The notes: a model not told the origin generated them from the sequence alone. A stretch of 64,000 nucleotides of DNA from Leptospiraceae bacterium (GCA_022402465.1 JAKRSH010000017.1:62001-126000); one strand, 5' to 3'. Positions 8,772 to 20,268 are shown, counted from the stretch's first letter. A program made the numbers and translations.

Positions 8772-10175
8772 GTGCTAGAGAAATTCCAATATTCCTATTC
8801 CACCATTGCAAAAGTCCTAAACCATGAACCTAAAATTCTATGGCGTAGAGAAAATTTTCAATTTAAAACGATAACTAATTCGTCCCAAGAAGTGAAACCA
8901 GGTTCCTTATTTGTTCCACTTATCAGCAATAGGGATGGTCATGAATTTATTTCTGATGCCCTAAAGCGAGGGGCGTCAGGGTTTCTTGCAAATAGAAAAT
9001 CTACCATTCTTAAATCACTCAGTTCCAAACAGCTAAAATCCGCCATCTTGGTAGATGATACCTGGAAAGCTCTGGCTGATCTAGCTCGTTATCATAGGAT
9101 GAGATTTAATCCCTTTGTTATAGGAATCACAGGATCAAGCGGAAAGACTACAACTAAGGAATTACTTGCATCTTGTTATGCTCATCTTCCTAAATCACAA
9201 GTTGTAGTAACTGAAAAGAATTTTAATAATGAAATAGGTGTTCCATTTACACTTTTTCGCATCAAGGCCCAAACAGAAATTGCAATTATTGAAATGGGAA
9301 TGAATCATAGAGGCGAGATCCAAAAACTCACAGAAATGGCTAGACCTGATTGGTCAATCATTACAAATATTGGATCTGCACATATTGAAAATTTAAAATC
9401 TCCAGAAACTATAGCCCAAGAGAAGACGGATATATTGTTCGGTATGCCGAGCGGAGGTAGACTCTATACACCAGAAAATATTCTTTTCCCTGAAATTGTA
9501 GACGCCAAAACAAAACAATTCCATATACAATCTGTTCCCTGGAAGATCAGTTCTTCCTCATTAAAAATTAAGAAGAAACACCCACATGGATTCGATTTAA
9601 CCTGGGAAGGTATACCCTTTCATTGGAATACTCCAGGTGAAAAGATTCTTTCAAACCTTAGCGGAGTTATGAAACTAGCTTCTGATTCTGGTATAGACAA
9701 AGATACCTTAGTTGCTAATATTCAAAAGTTTAAATCTTCCAAAGGTAGATTGGTCGTTCTCAAGAAGTATTTTACTTTAATTGATGATACTTATAATGCA
9801 AATCCAGAATCTATGGAATCTTCAATTTCTGTGGCAAGCCAACTTTCTGATGGAAGACCATTTGCATGCATTCTTGGAGATATGAAAGAGTTGGGTTCTC
9901 ATTCAGAAAAATATCATAAACAAATTGCAAAGTATTTGTTGAATCATAATGTAAAATGGGTAATAGGATATGGTAAGGATGCTGTCTTCTTTAATCCAAA
10001 TTTGGTGGAGCAAGACTCCAAGATCTCATTTTCTCATTGGCCAAGCTCTATCAAAAATTTAGATGAGCTTGTCTCTCATTTTACAAAAAACCTACCAGCT
10101 CATACAGTTATTTTGATTAAAGGATCAAGATCTATGAAGATGGAAAGTATAGTTGAAAAAATTCTTGTAAGCTAA
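8772..10175 (+). CDS. murF: UDP-MurNAc-tripeptide-D-Ala-D-Ala ligase (MurF)
   Basis: About 467 residues. It adds D-Ala-D-Ala to UDP-MurNAc-tripeptide in the cytoplasm. The Mur-ligase ATP loop is [13 protein letters not shown]; the metal/substrate motifs [12 protein letters not shown] and [10 protein letters not shown] follow, then [12 protein letters not shown] in the C-terminal domain, which is diagnostic for MurF. GTG at 8772 is chosen over a TTG at 8754: GAGAG lies about 7 bases before it, and the protein then begins [13 protein letters not shown] like other MurF. Unusually, it is outside the division/cell-wall operon at 11816-19320 and is followed by purE and purK. Confidence 0.93.
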   Translation: MLEKFQYSYSTIAKVLNHEPKILWRRENFQFKTITNSSQEVKPGSLFVPLISNRDGHEFISDALKRGASGFLANRKSTILKSLSSKQLKSAILVDDTWKALADLARYHRMRFNPFVIGITGSSGKTTTKELLASCYAHLPKSQVVVTEKNFNNEIGVPFTLFRIKAQTEIAIIEMGMNHRGEIQKLTEMARPDWSIITNIGSAHIENLKSPETIAQEKTDILFGMPSGGRLYTPENILFPEIVDAKTKQFHIQSVPWKISSSSLKIKKKHPHGFDLTWEGIPFHWNTPGEKILSNLSGVMKLASDSGIDKDTLVANIQKFKSSKGRLVVLKKYFTLIDDTYNANPESMESSISVASQLSDGRPFACILGDMKELGSHSEKYHKQIAKYLLNHNVKWVIGYGKDAVFFNPNLVEQDSKISFSHWPSSIKNLDELVSHFTKNLPAHTVILIKGSRSMKMESIVEKILVS

Positions 10176-10198
10176 AGGATAAGGCAAAATCTAAATAT

Positions 10199-10699
10199 AT
10201 GTCGAATGTAAAAATGAAAGTTGCAGTGATTATGGGATCCCATTCGGATTGGGAAACCATGAAAGAAGCCTGTCTTATTCTAGATTCCTTTTCTATTAGC
10301 TATGATAAAAAAATTGTTTCTGCTCATAGAAGTCCTGATCTTTTATTTTCCTTTAGTAAATCTGCACGTGATAATGGCTATTCATTAATAATTGCGGGAG
10401 CTGGTGGTGCTGCACATTTGCCTGGTATGGTTGCCTCACTATCAACCTTGCCAGTACTGGGAGTCCCGATTCAATCTAAGGCACTGAGTGGCTTGGACAG
10501 TTTGTATTCAATCGTTCAGATGCCCAAGGGAATTCCAGTTGGAACACTTGCCATAGGCTCAGCTGGTGCTGCTAACGCTGGATTATTAGCTGTAAGAATC
10601 TTGTCTCTTCTAGATCCAAAGCTAGATGCAGAACTACAAAAATACCAGGCAAAAATTAAAACTGAAGCCTTAGATAAAGAAAAGGATTTATTGATTTGA
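10199..10699 (+). CDS. purE: N5-carboxyaminoimidazole ribonucleotide mutase (PurE)
   Basis: 166 residues, normal for class I PurE. It converts N5-CAIR to CAIR in purine synthesis. The signature [12 protein letters not shown] is near the N-terminus, followed by SAHRSP and [11 protein letters not shown], which form the substrate pocket. ATG at 10199 is used; an internal ATG four codons later (MKVAV) is also possible. The stop overlaps the TTG start of purK (TTGA). PurK directly after it supplies N5-CAIR, which confirms the class I assignment. Confidence 0.95.
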   Translation: MSNVKMKVAVIMGSHSDWETMKEACLILDSFSISYDKKIVSAHRSPDLLFSFSKSARDNGYSLIIAGAGGAAHLPGMVASLSTLPVLGVPIQSKALSGLDSLYSIVQMPKGIPVGTLAIGSAGAANAGLLAVRILSLLDPKLDAELQKYQAKIKTEALDKEKDLLI

Positions 10700-11823
10700 T
10701 ACTACCTCCTCATTCCCTAGGAATTCTTGGATCTGGACAGCTGGGTAGGATGTTTACCCAAGAAGCAATAAAGCTTGGTTATACGGTTCATGTATATTCA
10801 CCTGATAAAAACTCCCCTGCTTGTAAGGCTGGTGCTATAGAATGGACAGGAAGTTATTTGGATTTCCCATCTTTAAAAAGATTCCTTGATACAGTTTCAG
10901 GACTTAGCTTTGAATTTGAAAATATACCAGAAGAGTGTTTAGATTTCATCAATGATTATTCAAAGTCAAGAGATCTAAATTTCTTAAAACCCAACGCTCT
11001 TTCTATAAAAATTGCTCAAGATAGAATTTTAGAAAAGCAGTTTTTCAATTCTATAGGACTAAATACTGTATTGTATTTGCCTATTGCAACAGGTGAAGAA
11101 GATTTTTCTGAATTTCCCATGCCAGCAATTTTGAAGACAACTCGCTTTGGTTATGATGGCAAAGGACAATGGAAATTTAATTCCTCTGATGAGTTAAAAG
11201 TATTTTTACGTGAAAATCCTCCCTCTAATAATGTGAAGTATATTTTAGAGGCATACTATCCTTATGATTATGAAATATCGGTAATTTATGCAAGAAACCA
11301 AGAAGGAAAAGAATTTATCTTTCCGCCTGCACTTAACTTTCACCGCAACTCGATACTTGATTTGACAGAGTTTCCAGCCCCTATTCCAGAAAATATCCAT
11401 AATCTAGCAATTTCTTCCGCTTCTCTTTTAGGTAAGAATTTAGATTACGCAGGAGTATTCGGATTAGAGTTTTTTGTTTCTGGGGATGAATTGGTAGTAA
11501 ATGAATTTGCTCCTAGACCACATAACTCTGGTCATTATACTCAAAATGGTTCTGATATTTCTCAATTTGAATTGCAACTCAGAATCCTAACTGGCATGGA
11601 TCTCCCTGAGCAAAATACCATTAAACCTTGCTTAATGAAAAATTTACTGGGAGACGATTACTCAAATTCCCTGCAACTTTGCTTAGAACTTATGTCCAAG
11701 GATTCAAGGTATCATCTTCATCTTTACCAAAAGGATGAAGCTAAGCCAGGCAGAAAGATGGGTCATATTAATTTTGTTGGAAAGAAGTCTGAAGTGGATA
11801 AGAGATTTTTTAATCTTACTTGA
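10696..11823 (+). CDS. purK: N5-carboxyaminoimidazole ribonucleotide synthase (PurK)
   Basis: 375 residues, an ATP-grasp enzyme that carboxylates AIR using ATP and bicarbonate. The N-terminus [13 protein letters not shown] is diagnostic. ATP-grasp motifs are [36 protein letters not shown] and the ending in the small domain. It begins with TTG at 10696, overlapping the purE stop as TTGA; there is no ATG alternative before the Rossmann-like motif. Its 3' end overlaps the convergent murC by 8 bases. Confidence 0.95.
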   Translation: MILPPHSLGILGSGQLGRMFTQEAIKLGYTVHVYSPDKNSPACKAGAIEWTGSYLDFPSLKRFLDTVSGLSFEFENIPEECLDFINDYSKSRDLNFLKPNALSIKIAQDRILEKQFFNSIGLNTVLYLPIATGEEDFSEFPMPAILKTTRFGYDGKGQWKFNSSDELKVFLRENPPSNNVKYILEAYYPYDYEISVIYARNQEGKEFIFPPALNFHRNSILDLTEFPAPIPENIHNLAISSASLLGKNLDYAGVFGLEFFVSGDELVVNEFAPRPHNSGHYTQNGSDISQFELQLRILTGMDLPEQNTIKPCLMKNLLGDDYSNSLQLCLELMSKDSRYHLHLYQKDEAKPGRKMGHINFVGKKSEVDKRFFNLT

Positions 11824-13210
11824 GAATTTCTAAACCCCACTTCCATACATCTCCAGCCCCTAAGGTTACAAAAATATTTTTACCCTTAAGGATATCGCGA
11901 AGATATTTCGTGTCTTCTACTATGCCACCATTCAGAATTGTTGATTCTCGACCTAATTTCAAGAGTTCATTTCGTATCAACTCTGATGTAATTCCTTCTT
12001 TAAAAGTCTCCCCTGCACTATAGATAGGAAGTAAATAGATTTCATCAGCTAAGAGTAAAGCTTCAGCAAAATCTTTAAACAATAATTCTGTTCGTGTATA
12101 TCTATGAGGTTGAAACAAAACTATTGTTTTATTCAAAGAATTTTTTGATTTTTCTTTGCTTAAGCTAGAGATAACCGCTTTTACTTCTGTTGGATGGTGT
12201 CCATAATCATCTACTATTTTTGTTTCTTGGTAAATTCCTAGTATTTCGAGTCTTCTTTTGACTCCTTTGTATTTAGAAAGAGATGAAATAATCGTATCAA
12301 TGTCTAATCCTAGCTCTAAGCATAAAGAAATTGCTAGACTAGCATTGATTAAATAGTGTTCTCCCAAATAAGGTATAGTATAATTGTATGATTGTCCTTT
12401 TAAAATAAAATTACCAAATGAATCCTCCAAATCTATTTTGAATATTTTATAATAAACATTAATATTTATATTCAATTTTTCTTGGAGAAACGTAAAATCT
12501 TTACTCTGTCCTACTAAAATCAAATTGTTATAATTTTTAAGATTAGGAAGTATCTCGCAAATACCTTTATCACCTATATAAAGTACCGTTTTGAAGTCAT
12601 TCGATTGACTTGCATATTGTTCGAAGGCATGTAAAAGATATTTCTTTTCTTTATAATGGTCTAGATGGTCATCATCAATATTCGTTATGATTCTATAATT
12701 AGCTGAATGGTTTAAAAAAGTTCCATCAGATTCGTCTGATTCATATATAGCGAATTCTCCTTCCCTCCAAATTCCGCCTTTGTAATCCATAAATGGAACA
12801 TCTCCTCCAATCATCACGGACGGATTAAGTTTGTGATCAAGAAGTATTTGTGAAACCATTGCGGTGGTAGTTGTTTTACCATGCGAGCCAGCAATTGAAA
12901 TAGATTTCTTTTCTGAAAAAAGCTTATGAAGTAATTCTGAACGGTGCATTAATAGAAAATTTTTAGAACTATTATTTAATGAAGATGTAGAAATAGCACT
13001 TGAATAAACTAAAATAGAATGATCTGGAACTTGTTCTAAACAATCACCTAAGGATTTATATATTATTATATTCCTAGATTTTAATTGTTCAGTTTGTTTA
13101 GTTTCTTTCTTATCATATCCATATACTTTTTCGTTTCTATCAATTAATATATGAGCCAGGCTGGACATACCAGATCCACCTATGCCTAATAAAACATAAT
13201 TGTTATTCAT
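11816..13210 (-). CDS. murC: UDP-N-acetylmuramate-L-alanine ligase (MurC)
   Basis: 464 residues. It is the first amino-acid ligase of peptidoglycan precursor synthesis. The N-terminal UDP-binding motif is LLGIGGSGMSSLA, the ATP loop is GSHGKTTTTAM, and VDDYGHHPTEVKA in the C-terminal domain is characteristic of MurC. It is the last gene of the minus-strand cell-wall operon, overlapping murG by 8 bases at its 5' end and the convergent purK by 8 bases at its 3' end. No room exists for a terminator on either side. Confidence 0.95.
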   Translation of the reverse strand: MNNNYVLLGIGGSGMSSLAHILIDRNEKVYGYDKKETKQTEQLKSRNIIIYKSLGDCLEQVPDHSILVYSSAISTSSLNNSSKNFLLMHRSELLHKLFSEKKSISIAGSHGKTTTTAMVSQILLDHKLNPSVMIGGDVPFMDYKGGIWREGEFAIYESDESDGTFLNHSANYRIITNIDDDHLDHYKEKKYLLHAFEQYASQSNDFKTVLYIGDKGICEILPNLKNYNNLILVGQSKDFTFLQEKLNININVYYKIFKIDLEDSFGNFILKGQSYNYTIPYLGEHYLINASLAISLCLELGLDIDTIISSLSKYKGVKRRLEILGIYQETKIVDDYGHHPTEVKAVISSLSKEKSKNSLNKTIVLFQPHRYTRTELLFKDFAEALLLADEIYLLPIYSAGETFKEGITSELIRNELLKLGRESTILNGGIVEDTKYLRDILKGKNIFVTLGAGDVWKWGLEILK

Positions 13211-14279
13211 TATTATGGAAAAAGAAATTTAAAGTATCACTGCTGGAATTTATTTTGGAAGTTTGTAAGGATGCAATTGACATGCTTAAGAGTTTGCCTT
13301 CTTCTTGATAAAGCGATTGAAGATGCTGAATTAGCACTGTAGCATCCGATGATTTACTATCTATGAGAATACATGCACCTTGTGACTCAAAGAATTTTGC
13401 ATTAGCCATTTGGTGGTTGTCTTTTGCATACGGATAAGGGATCAATATCATTGGTAAGGAATATACACTACACTCTGCTAAAACACCGGCACCCGATCTT
13501 GCTACAACTAAATCAGCCCACTCATAATGAGTTCGCATATCCTTGGAATAGGATATAGCTTCAACTTCTGTTGAATTCTTTTGAAACTCATCGTAAAGAT
13601 TAGCGCCAGTTAACACACGAAATTTAATATGCTTTTGTATAAATCCATCATTCATGGCAGCAATTACCATTTCATTGATTTGTCTGGCTCCTTGGGATCC
13701 TCCGAGAACTAAAACGTTCATTAAATTTTTATTAGAGAATTTTTGATTTTTTATTCCTGGAGTTTTGGGAATCACTGATGAGCGAACTGGATTACCGAGT
13801 ATTGCAGTTTTTACTTTAGAGTTTGTATTGTATTCAACAGGGAAACTCAAGGCAATTTTATCAGCATACTTCCAGAAAATTCTTGTAATCTTTCCAGGTA
13901 TGCAGTTCTGCTCACACAAAAATAATTCCTTGCGGAAGACGACTGCATACAATAAGGCAAGTACAGAAGTATATCCCCCCATACCTATCACAGTTGTAAT
14001 CTTGCTTTTTCTAAAATGAATGGATGCTTTCAGGAATTGAAATATAAATAAGATAGGATAGAAAATAGAATTATAAATTTTAAATTGTGGGAGGTTATGC
14101 CAAATAATTTTAAATTCAGAATCTTTAAGATCAGGATATTTTTTATTTCTTAAAGGACAGTGAAGGTAAACAGACTCAAGATTATAACTTTCTTTAGAAC
14201 GTGACAATTGTTCCAACAAAGCTATGCCGGGAGAAATATGACCACCAGTTCCGCCTGCAGCAATTAAAATTGTTCTCAT
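13203..14279 (-). CDS. murG: Undecaprenyl-PP-MurNAc-pentapeptide GlcNAc transferase (MurG)
   Basis: 358 residues, a GT28 glycosyltransferase that makes lipid II at the inner face of the membrane. The first glycine loop is AAGGTGGHISPG, the second GxGG-type motif is GMGGYTS, and the UDP-GlcNAc site is VLGGSQGARQIN; later RSGAGVLAE and the IPYPYAKDNHQ motif are present. The start overlaps the ftsW stop as ATGA. It sits in order ftsW-murG-murC as in many bacteria. Confidence 0.95.
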   Translation of the reverse strand: MRTILIAAGGTGGHISPGIALLEQLSRSKESYNLESVYLHCPLRNKKYPDLKDSEFKIIWHNLPQFKIYNSIFYPILFIFQFLKASIHFRKSKITTVIGMGGYTSVLALLYAVVFRKELFLCEQNCIPGKITRIFWKYADKIALSFPVEYNTNSKVKTAILGNPVRSSVIPKTPGIKNQKFSNKNLMNVLVLGGSQGARQINEMVIAAMNDGFIQKHIKFRVLTGANLYDEFQKNSTEVEAISYSKDMRTHYEWADLVVARSGAGVLAECSVYSLPMILIPYPYAKDNHQMANAKFFESQGACILIDSKSSDATVLIQHLQSLYQEEGKLLSMSIASLQTSKINSSSDTLNFFFHNNE

Positions 14280-15403
14280 GATTCCAGATTCTCTTTTCGA
14301 GTAATATTTACAAGTATTCCACTAAAAATAAAAGTACTAATTAAGGAAGAGCCACCATAGCTAAAAAAAGGAAAAGAAACTCCAGTAATGGGAAGAATCC
14401 CTGTCACTACAAAAAGATTCATAAGGAATTGAATAGAAAGTAAGGCAAGAATTCCTGATCCTAAGTAGAATCCAAAGGGATCATTTACTCTCTCGATTAG
14501 CAAATAGGATCTAAAGATAAAAACTAAAAGCACACTCCATAAAATACAAAATCCTAAAAATCCAAAATCCTCCACAAAAGGAGAAATTATAAAATCTGTA
14601 TATCCGTAAGGAAGATACTTATGTGAGTAACCAGCTGAAATATCATTTCCAAAAAACGATCCTGACTTAAAAGCTAAGTAGGATGAGACAAGTTGGTGAC
14701 CTTCCTCATATCGATAAGAATATGGATCTAACCAAATGTCTATTCGCTTACGTCTATAACCCACTCTATCTACCAATAAAAATAATAAAGGTAAAATAGA
14801 AAGTGTTGAGATGGAGAGTTTTCGAAAGGAAAATCCTGCTATGTAAATCATAGTAATTAAGACAAAAAATATTTCCATGGTTGTTCCGAAAGAAGGTTCT
14901 AATACTATCAAAAGTAGAATCGTACTTATAATTGCAAAAGGAAGAATAAATTTTTTCCAATTGATGGATTCTGTTTTCTTGAAAGATTTAAAGAAACCTG
15001 CTAGATAAATAATAACCGTTATCTTAGCAAATTCAGAAGGTTGGAACTGAAAGGGACCTATACCTATCCAACGATTGAAATTTCTACCATAGTAAGTCCC
15101 AACTGATTTTCCTAGTCCTGGAATGAATACTAGTATTAAGAGAAAGATTGTAACTAAGCATAAATAAATTCCCAAAGAATCAAGAATCTGAAAATCCATT
15201 TGGGAAAAAACTACAAACATTGTAAATCCAGCAAGTAACCAAATCATTTGCCTATTTAAGAAAAAATAAGGATTCTCGAATTCTCTTTCGCCATAGCTAA
15301 AAGAGGCGGAGAACATAACGGAGATTCCAGTAATCGCAAGAAAAAAAATAATGAATACTAAAACCTTATCCTGTACGTTCTCTCCAATCTTAAAAAAATT
15401 CAT
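14276..15403 (-). CDS. ftsW: FtsW/RodA-family lipid II polymerase (FtsW)
   Basis: About 375 residues with about ten hydrophobic helices. SEDS-family landmarks are visible: the FSASFSYG region in helix 1, the long loop [21 protein letters not shown] containing the catalytic-loop Asp, then [18 protein letters not shown] and [15 protein letters not shown] at 15403 is chosen because it overlaps the mraY stop exactly as ATGA; the frame extends 18 codons upstream, inside mraY. FtsW normally pairs with the transpeptidase FtsI, which is not in this cluster. Confidence 0.93.
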   Translation of the reverse strand: MNFFKIGENVQDKVLVFIIFFLAITGISVMFSASFSYGEREFENPYFFLNRQMIWLLAGFTMFVVFSQMDFQILDSLGIYLCLVTIFLLILVFIPGLGKSVGTYYGRNFNRWIGIGPFQFQPSEFAKITVIIYLAGFFKSFKKTESINWKKFILPFAIISTILLLIVLEPSFGTTMEIFFVLITMIYIAGFSFRKLSISTLSILPLLFLLVDRVGYRRKRIDIWLDPYSYRYEEGHQLVSSYLAFKSGSFFGNDISAGYSHKYLPYGYTDFIISPFVEDFGFLGFCILWSVLLVFIFRSYLLIERVNDPFGFYLGSGILALLSIQFLMNLFVVTGILPITGVSFPFFSYGGSSLISTFIFSGILVNITRKENLES

Positions 15404-16512
15404 TGGATTCGAAGAGTAGATAAAGAAATCAAAGCTAATATAATTCCAACAATCCAAAATCGAATTACGATTTTCTCTTCGGGGATTCCAGACAATTCAA
15501 AATGATGGTGTATAGGACTCATTTTAAAGATTCTCTTACCTCTTAGTTTGAAGGATGCCACTTGCAAAATTACACTCATAGCCTCCATTACAAAAACTCC
15601 ACCAAGAATTATTAGGAGTAACTCTTTCTTCAACATGATAGCGATCATTCCTAAGGTAGATCCTAAGAAAAGAGATCCAGTATCTCCCATAAAAACTTGA
15701 GCTGGATGAGAATTGAACCAAAGAAATCCTATCAAAGATCCAGCTAAGGCAGAAAGAAATACAGAATATTCATGAGCACCAGGTAGGTACGGAATGTTCA
15801 AGTAATTTGCAGTAATGGGAGTCCCAGAAACATAAGCTATGATACCAAATGTTATTGTAGGAAATAACATAGTTCCTGTTGCAAGACCATCCAATCCATC
15901 GGTGAGATTCACGGCATGAGAGGTACCTATCACCACTAAAATAGCAAAAGGAATGATTAATAGTCCCATAGAGAGAACGGGTCCTTTTACAAATGGTACA
16001 AATAAATCAGTAATTTCAAATACTATCCCCTTCAATGCGTTGGGGTTGGGTTTACCAGTTATATAAAAATATACAAAGATAAACACTAAGGAAAGTAAGA
16101 TAGAAATAAGAAATTTGGTTCTAGCTCGCATTCCACCTTTTACTTTTAATATTGCTTTGCTATAATCATCACGAAATCCCAAGGCAGCAAATCCCAAACT
16201 AGTAAAAAATAAAAGAACTAAATTCAAATTGTTCCAATTACCCCAGAAAAGAATAGATAAACTCATAGTGAAAACTATCATAAGTCCACCCATAGTTGGA
16301 GTTCCAGATTTGGATTCATGAGATTTGGGACCATCATTGCGAATGCTTTCTTTGAATTTTAATGAGTATAAGAATCGTATGATTTTCTCACCAAGAAGAA
16401 AACTTAAAAACATAGAAGTTATTCCAGCTGAAAGCGCACGGAATGTAACATAACTAAAAATTCTAAAAAATCCTAGTTCATCTCCCCATATTTCAAATAT
16501 TTCAAAAAACAT
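15400..16512 (-). CDS. mraY: Phospho-MurNAc-pentapeptide transferase (MraY)
   Basis: 370 residues, about ten transmembrane helices. It attaches the MurNAc-pentapeptide to undecaprenyl phosphate, forming lipid I. Motifs include [12 protein letters not shown] near the N-terminus, GFRDDYSKA with the paired Asp, [22 protein letters not shown] and PIHHHFE near the end. AAAGGAGA lies about 5 bases before the ATG, one of the clearest ribosome-binding sites in the window. A MurD gene would normally follow; here ftsW follows directly. Confidence 0.96.
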   Translation of the reverse strand: MFFEIFEIWGDELGFFRIFSYVTFRALSAGITSMFLSFLLGEKIIRFLYSLKFKESIRNDGPKSHESKSGTPTMGGLMIVFTMSLSILFWGNWNNLNLVLLFFTSLGFAALGFRDDYSKAILKVKGGMRARTKFLISILLSLVFIFVYFYITGKPNPNALKGIVFEITDLFVPFVKGPVLSMGLLIIPFAILVVIGTSHAVNLTDGLDGLATGTMLFPTITFGIIAYVSGTPITANYLNIPYLPGAHEYSVFLSALAGSLIGFLWFNSHPAQVFMGDTGSLFLGSTLGMIAIMLKKELLLIILGGVFVMEAMSVILQVASFKLRGKRIFKMSPIHHHFELSGIPEEKIVIRFWIVGIILALISLSTLRIQ

Positions 16513-16549
16513 AATTTCTCCTTTCTCTAAAATCTTCCAGGTAAGTGAT

Positions 16550-18049
16550 TTACCAAGCCTTTTCTATTTCTTCCCCATCATCAAAATGAAATTTTTCTTT
16601 TCCAATAATTTGATAATTCTCATGTCCTTTACCACAGACTACGAGAATATCCCCAGCTTGAAGCTTGCTCACAGCTATTTGAATTGCTTTTTTTCGATCA
16701 ATTTCTCGGATGATTTTAGATTTATCAATAAATCCTTTTTCTATATCATTGAGAATTGAATCTGGTTCTTCAGTTCTTGGATTATCAGATGTAAGTACTA
16801 CCAAGTCCGCAATTCTTTCTGAAATTTCAGCCATTTCTGGTCGTTTTGTTTTATCTCTGTCTCCACCACAGCCAAATAAACATATTAATTTTCTTGGATT
16901 TAATTCTTTTGCACTCATTAGTATATTCAAAAGTGCGTCAGGAGTGTGAGCATAATCTACAATTGCGATTCTATCTTTATCAGGGTTGTAGTAGATATCA
17001 AATCTACCTGGGATGCGCGGAATAGATTCTGTAAATGTACTTAGTTTTTCAGTTTCAATATTCAGTTCTAGCCAACAGCTTAGAGCTAGGGCAACATTAG
17101 CAATGTTAAATCCGCCCAATAAGATAGATCGAATTCTTAAGTTTCGATAAAAAGTAGATTTTGATTTTTTAATTTTGAAAATGAACTCAGAACCATTGAT
17201 ACTAATTTCAGGTTTTGCAACATCATAGGTGCAATTTTTTCCTAGATATTTAATATTTGATTGAATTGAATTTTCTTCAATCAGTGCCTTAGCTTTCTCG
17301 CCACCTTCAGCATCCAAATTAACTATTCCAAATTTATTTTCTTTACGTGATTCATCTAACAAGGTAAAAATACGGAATTTACTCAGCAGATAATCTTCCA
17401 TGGTCTTATGAAAATCTAAATGATCTTTTGTTAAATTTGTGAAAAGTGCTGCTCGTAAATGGATTCCATCTGTTCTTCCTAATTTTAATCCGTGAGAACT
17501 TGCTTCCATGAATACGAATTTAATTCCATCTTCCAACATTTTCTTTAATAGCCATTGTAATGAAGAGGCGTCAGGTGTAGTATAACCAGTTTCAAGTATT
17601 GTATCATTGAATTTAGTATGGATAGTTCCAATTAAACCAGATGGTATACCTAAGCTTCTGGCGAAATGATAGAGTATATGAGTTAATGAAGTTTTTCCGT
17701 TAGTTCCCGTTACAGCAATAACTTCTAATTTCAAAGACGGGTGATCCAATAGAAAAGATGCAATCTTTCCTTGCATTTGATTTACAGAAGAATTGCAGGT
17801 TATAACATTTTCAAATTTTTCTAATACTATCTTTAGCAATTCAGAAGATTTTGAAATTAAACAAGTATTCGAACCATTTTGAATTGCGGATGAAATAAAC
17901 TGAACATCTGTAAATTCATCACTTAATACAAAGAGATCGTTCTTTTGTATCTTTCTGGAATCAGACCATATGTACTCAATTGAAGTCGAGGTGTTCCCTT
18001 TAACTAAATTTAAATTCGAAAATTCTTTTAAAATAGTACCAAGGATCAT
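16550..18049 (-). CDS. murE: UDP-MurNAc-tripeptide synthetase (MurE), meso-DAP type
   Basis: 499 residues. The N-terminal domain has [16 protein letters not shown]; the ATP loop is [20 protein letters not shown] and [11 protein letters not shown] bind UDP-MurNAc-dipeptide. DNPRTEEP carries the DNPR box that in characterised MurE enzymes marks meso-diaminopimelate specificity rather than lysine. The gene starts one base after the ftsL-like stop, so there is no space for an ftsI between them. The last gene of its type in this operon; murF lies at 8772-10175. Confidence 0.95.
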   Translation of the reverse strand: MILGTILKEFSNLNLVKGNTSTSIEYIWSDSRKIQKNDLFVLSDEFTDVQFISSAIQNGSNTCLISKSSELLKIVLEKFENVITCNSSVNQMQGKIASFLLDHPSLKLEVIAVTGTNGKTSLTHILYHFARSLGIPSGLIGTIHTKFNDTILETGYTTPDASSLQWLLKKMLEDGIKFVFMEASSHGLKLGRTDGIHLRAALFTNLTKDHLDFHKTMEDYLLSKFRIFTLLDESRKENKFGIVNLDAEGGEKAKALIEENSIQSNIKYLGKNCTYDVAKPEISINGSEFIFKIKKSKSTFYRNLRIRSILLGGFNIANVALALSCWLELNIETEKLSTFTESIPRIPGRFDIYYNPDKDRIAIVDYAHTPDALLNILMSAKELNPRKLICLFGCGGDRDKTKRPEMAEISERIADLVVLTSDNPRTEEPDSILNDIEKGFIDKSKIIREIDRKKAIQIAVSKLQAGDILVVCGKGHENYQIIGKEKFHFDDGEEIEKAW

Positions 18050-18050
18050 T

Positions 18051-18362
18051 TTAAAACTTTTCCTTCATCTTAGGTAAACTGAGATTGTGTATGGATCTTT
18101 GCTCATAGGGAGATTTATTTTCTATAGAATTTTGGAAGAGTTGGTCTATTCTAGACGCAGAAGATTTGGTTAGTATGGTGATTTTAATTTCTTCATTCTC
18201 CTTGATCAATGTTTCTTTCTTGAGAATATTTTTGGATATTTCTCTTTCAATTTTATGAAATTCTGTAGATTGCCAAACATTTAGAAAGAAGATAGAACCC
18301 CAAATAAGGGAAAAAATAAATATCACAAAAGTATCCTTTAAATCATTCATATTCCAAATCAT
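18051..18362 (-). CDS. ftsL: FtsL-like small division protein
   Basis: 103 residues: one N-terminal membrane helix (FVIFIFSLIWGSIFFLNVW), then a predicted coiled coil (EREISKNILKKETLIKENEEIK). Sequence is not diagnostic, but size, topology and position directly after rsmH are those of FtsL, which forms a complex with FtsB and FtsQ at the septum. ATG at 18362 is used; a second ATG lies four codons in. A bitopic cell-wall regulator of another type cannot be excluded. Confidence 0.65.
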   Translation of the reverse strand: MIWNMNDLKDTFVIFIFSLIWGSIFFLNVWQSTEFHKIEREISKNILKKETLIKENEEIKITILTKSSASRIDQLFQNSIENKSPYEQRSIHNLSLPKMKEKF

Positions 18363-18366
18363 AAAG

Positions 18367-19320
18367 TCAATATCTCTTATTTTTAGTATCGGCGGATCTC
18401 TGGATAGCCCGTAGTTTAGCTGAACGTGATGCGGGATTCAGTTTCATTTCGTCTTCACTTGGTAATAATGGCTTCTTGTGAATAAAGGAAAACTCCTTAT
18501 TACTCATCACTAAGTCTTTAAGGCTGTGTTTCACAATACGATCTTCCAAGGAATGAAAGCTTATAATTTGAAAGATACCATCAGGTTTCAAAAATTTTGG
18601 TAATTCAGCCAAGGCTTTCTTTAGGTGTTGGAATTCTTGGTTCACTTCGATTCGAAGAGCTTGAAAAACGCGAGTTGCAGGGTGGGTTTTGGGTGGCCAG
18701 AATTTACGTGGAATCGTGCTTTCTACTAATTTCGAAAAATCATTATTGCTTTCTATAGGATTCGTCCGTCTTCGCTCTACCAATCGTTCTACAATTTTTT
18801 TTGTCCAACGCTCCTCCCCATACTCATAAAAGATCCGTTCCAATTCCTTACTAGGATAGGTATTCACAATTTCAGCTGCTGTAACTTGCTTTCTATTTAA
18901 ATTTGTGTCCAATCGCATATCAAAATTTTCAGTTCCTTTGAAGCTAAATCCTCTACCAGACTCTAAGATGTGATAGGTGGAAATTCCTAAATCAAGGAGA
19001 ATTCCATCAAAGCCATCTCCCCAACTTAAATCTTCTAAATCAGTTTGAGCTAATTCTGAATAGTTACAATTTAAACTTTTGATATTTTTTCTATCTCCAA
19101 GTCTTGACCAAGCTCTTTCGATCATTGTAGGATCTCTATCTAAAAAAAGAATTTCAGAATCGGGATAAGCTTCAGCAAATTTTAAAACATGACCTGCCTC
19201 TCCTCCCGTTCCGTCTAAAAATCGTAAAACTTTGCTATCAGGAATATTCTCTTGGGCTGTTCGAATAACATCCTGCCACATGACAGGAAAATGAACGGCT
19301 TGAAATTCTTCTTCATACAT
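18367..19320 (-). CDS. rsmH: 16S rRNA m4C1402 methyltransferase (RsmH/MraW)
   Basis: 317 residues. The N-terminus HFPVMWQDVI matches the HxPVLxxEV start of RsmH. FLDGTGGEAGH is the SAM-binding loop, LLDLGISTYH the conserved DLGxSS-like motif, and FDMRLD plus ISFHSLEDRIVK are diagnostic. It N4-methylates C1402 of 16S rRNA. It opens the division/cell-wall cluster, 9 bases after the cheR stop. MraZ, which often precedes it, is not present; cheR is in its place. Confidence 0.95.
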   Translation of the reverse strand: MYEEEFQAVHFPVMWQDVIRTAQENIPDSKVLRFLDGTGGEAGHVLKFAEAYPDSEILFLDRDPTMIERAWSRLGDRKNIKSLNCNYSELAQTDLEDLSWGDGFDGILLDLGISTYHILESGRGFSFKGTENFDMRLDTNLNRKQVTAAEIVNTYPSKELERIFYEYGEERWTKKIVERLVERRRTNPIESNNDFSKLVESTIPRKFWPPKTHPATRVFQALRIEVNQEFQHLKKALAELPKFLKPDGIFQIISFHSLEDRIVKHSLKDLVMSNKEFSFIHKKPLLPSEDEMKLNPASRSAKLRAIQRSADTKNKRY

Positions 19321-19329
19321 TAAATTGAA

Positions 19330-20190
19330 TTAAGACTTTTTCTGATAAACAGTGTGGCCTAAAAATTTAAATTTATCAGAGATACCAAACATTGTTTCGG
19401 AGTGTCCTATAATTAAAAATCCACTTGGCTTCAAAATCTCTTCAAAATTATTAAAAATAAATTTTTGTGTTGGTTTATCAAAATAAATAACAACATTTCT
19501 GCAAAAAATCAAATCAAGTTTTTCATTAATAGGATAAGGAAATTCTAATAAATTAATTTTTTTGAATTCAATGATTGATTTTAGATTTGGTTTGGCTTCA
19601 TAAAAGATATTTCCATCTTTTTCAGATTTCGTGAAATATTTATTCTTCATTTGATCCGATACAGTTTCTAATCTATCAGCTTTGTAAATTCCATTCTTAG
19701 CAGTTTGCAATACATTTGTATCTATATCAGAAGCAATAATTTTCAAATTCCAACCTGGACGAGTGAAGAAGTAATCTAGAAGTGTAATTGCAATAGAATA
19801 AGGTTCTTCTCCTGTGGAACTTGCTGAACACCAAACTAACAGTTTTTTATTGCCTGTTGCCTTAGACGCTTCTTCAAATTGAGGAAGGTATGTTTCTTTA
19901 AGAAAATCAAAATGATGGGATTCACGAAAGAAATCAGTTTTATTAGTTGTGATTCTATTGATGAGCTCTGATAATTCAGCTTCACGAAATTTCGGATCGG
20001 ACTTTAGCTTATTTACGTATTCTTCAAATGTAGTCATGCCATGAGATCGCAGTCTTATATTCAACCTGGATTGAACCATAATTTTCTTATGGTCAGCAAG
20101 GACGATTCCTGTCATTTTATAGATCATATCTCGCAAATATGCGAACTCGGCATCATGTATGGTAGCTATAGAAGATTTAAAATTAGTCAT
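19330..20190 (-). CDS. cheR: Chemotaxis protein methyltransferase CheR
   Basis: 286 residues, full length. The N-terminal CheR helical domain (1-80) contains [14 protein letters not shown]; the SAM domain begins at [18 protein letters not shown], and FCRNVVIYF and IGHSETMFG are typical. It methylates glutamates on chemoreceptors. The closest neighbour is rsmH, 9 bases downstream; no other che gene is in the window, so it may share a promoter with the cell-wall operon. Confidence 0.95.
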   Translation of the reverse strand: MTNFKSSIATIHDAEFAYLRDMIYKMTGIVLADHKKIMVQSRLNIRLRSHGMTTFEEYVNKLKSDPKFREAELSELINRITTNKTDFFRESHHFDFLKETYLPQFEEASKATGNKKLLVWCSASSTGEEPYSIAITLLDYFFTRPGWNLKIIASDIDTNVLQTAKNGIYKADRLETVSDQMKNKYFTKSEKDGNIFYEAKPNLKSIIEFKKINLLEFPYPINEKLDLIFCRNVVIYFDKPTQKFIFNNFEEILKPSGFLIIGHSETMFGISDKFKFLGHTVYQKKS

Positions 20191-20268
20191 AAGGGTTCAA
20201 TGAAAAGAATCCCTGGGTAGTGTAAAAATACAACTCGATTTTTAAATCACCCAAGCAAGCCTGGAAAA

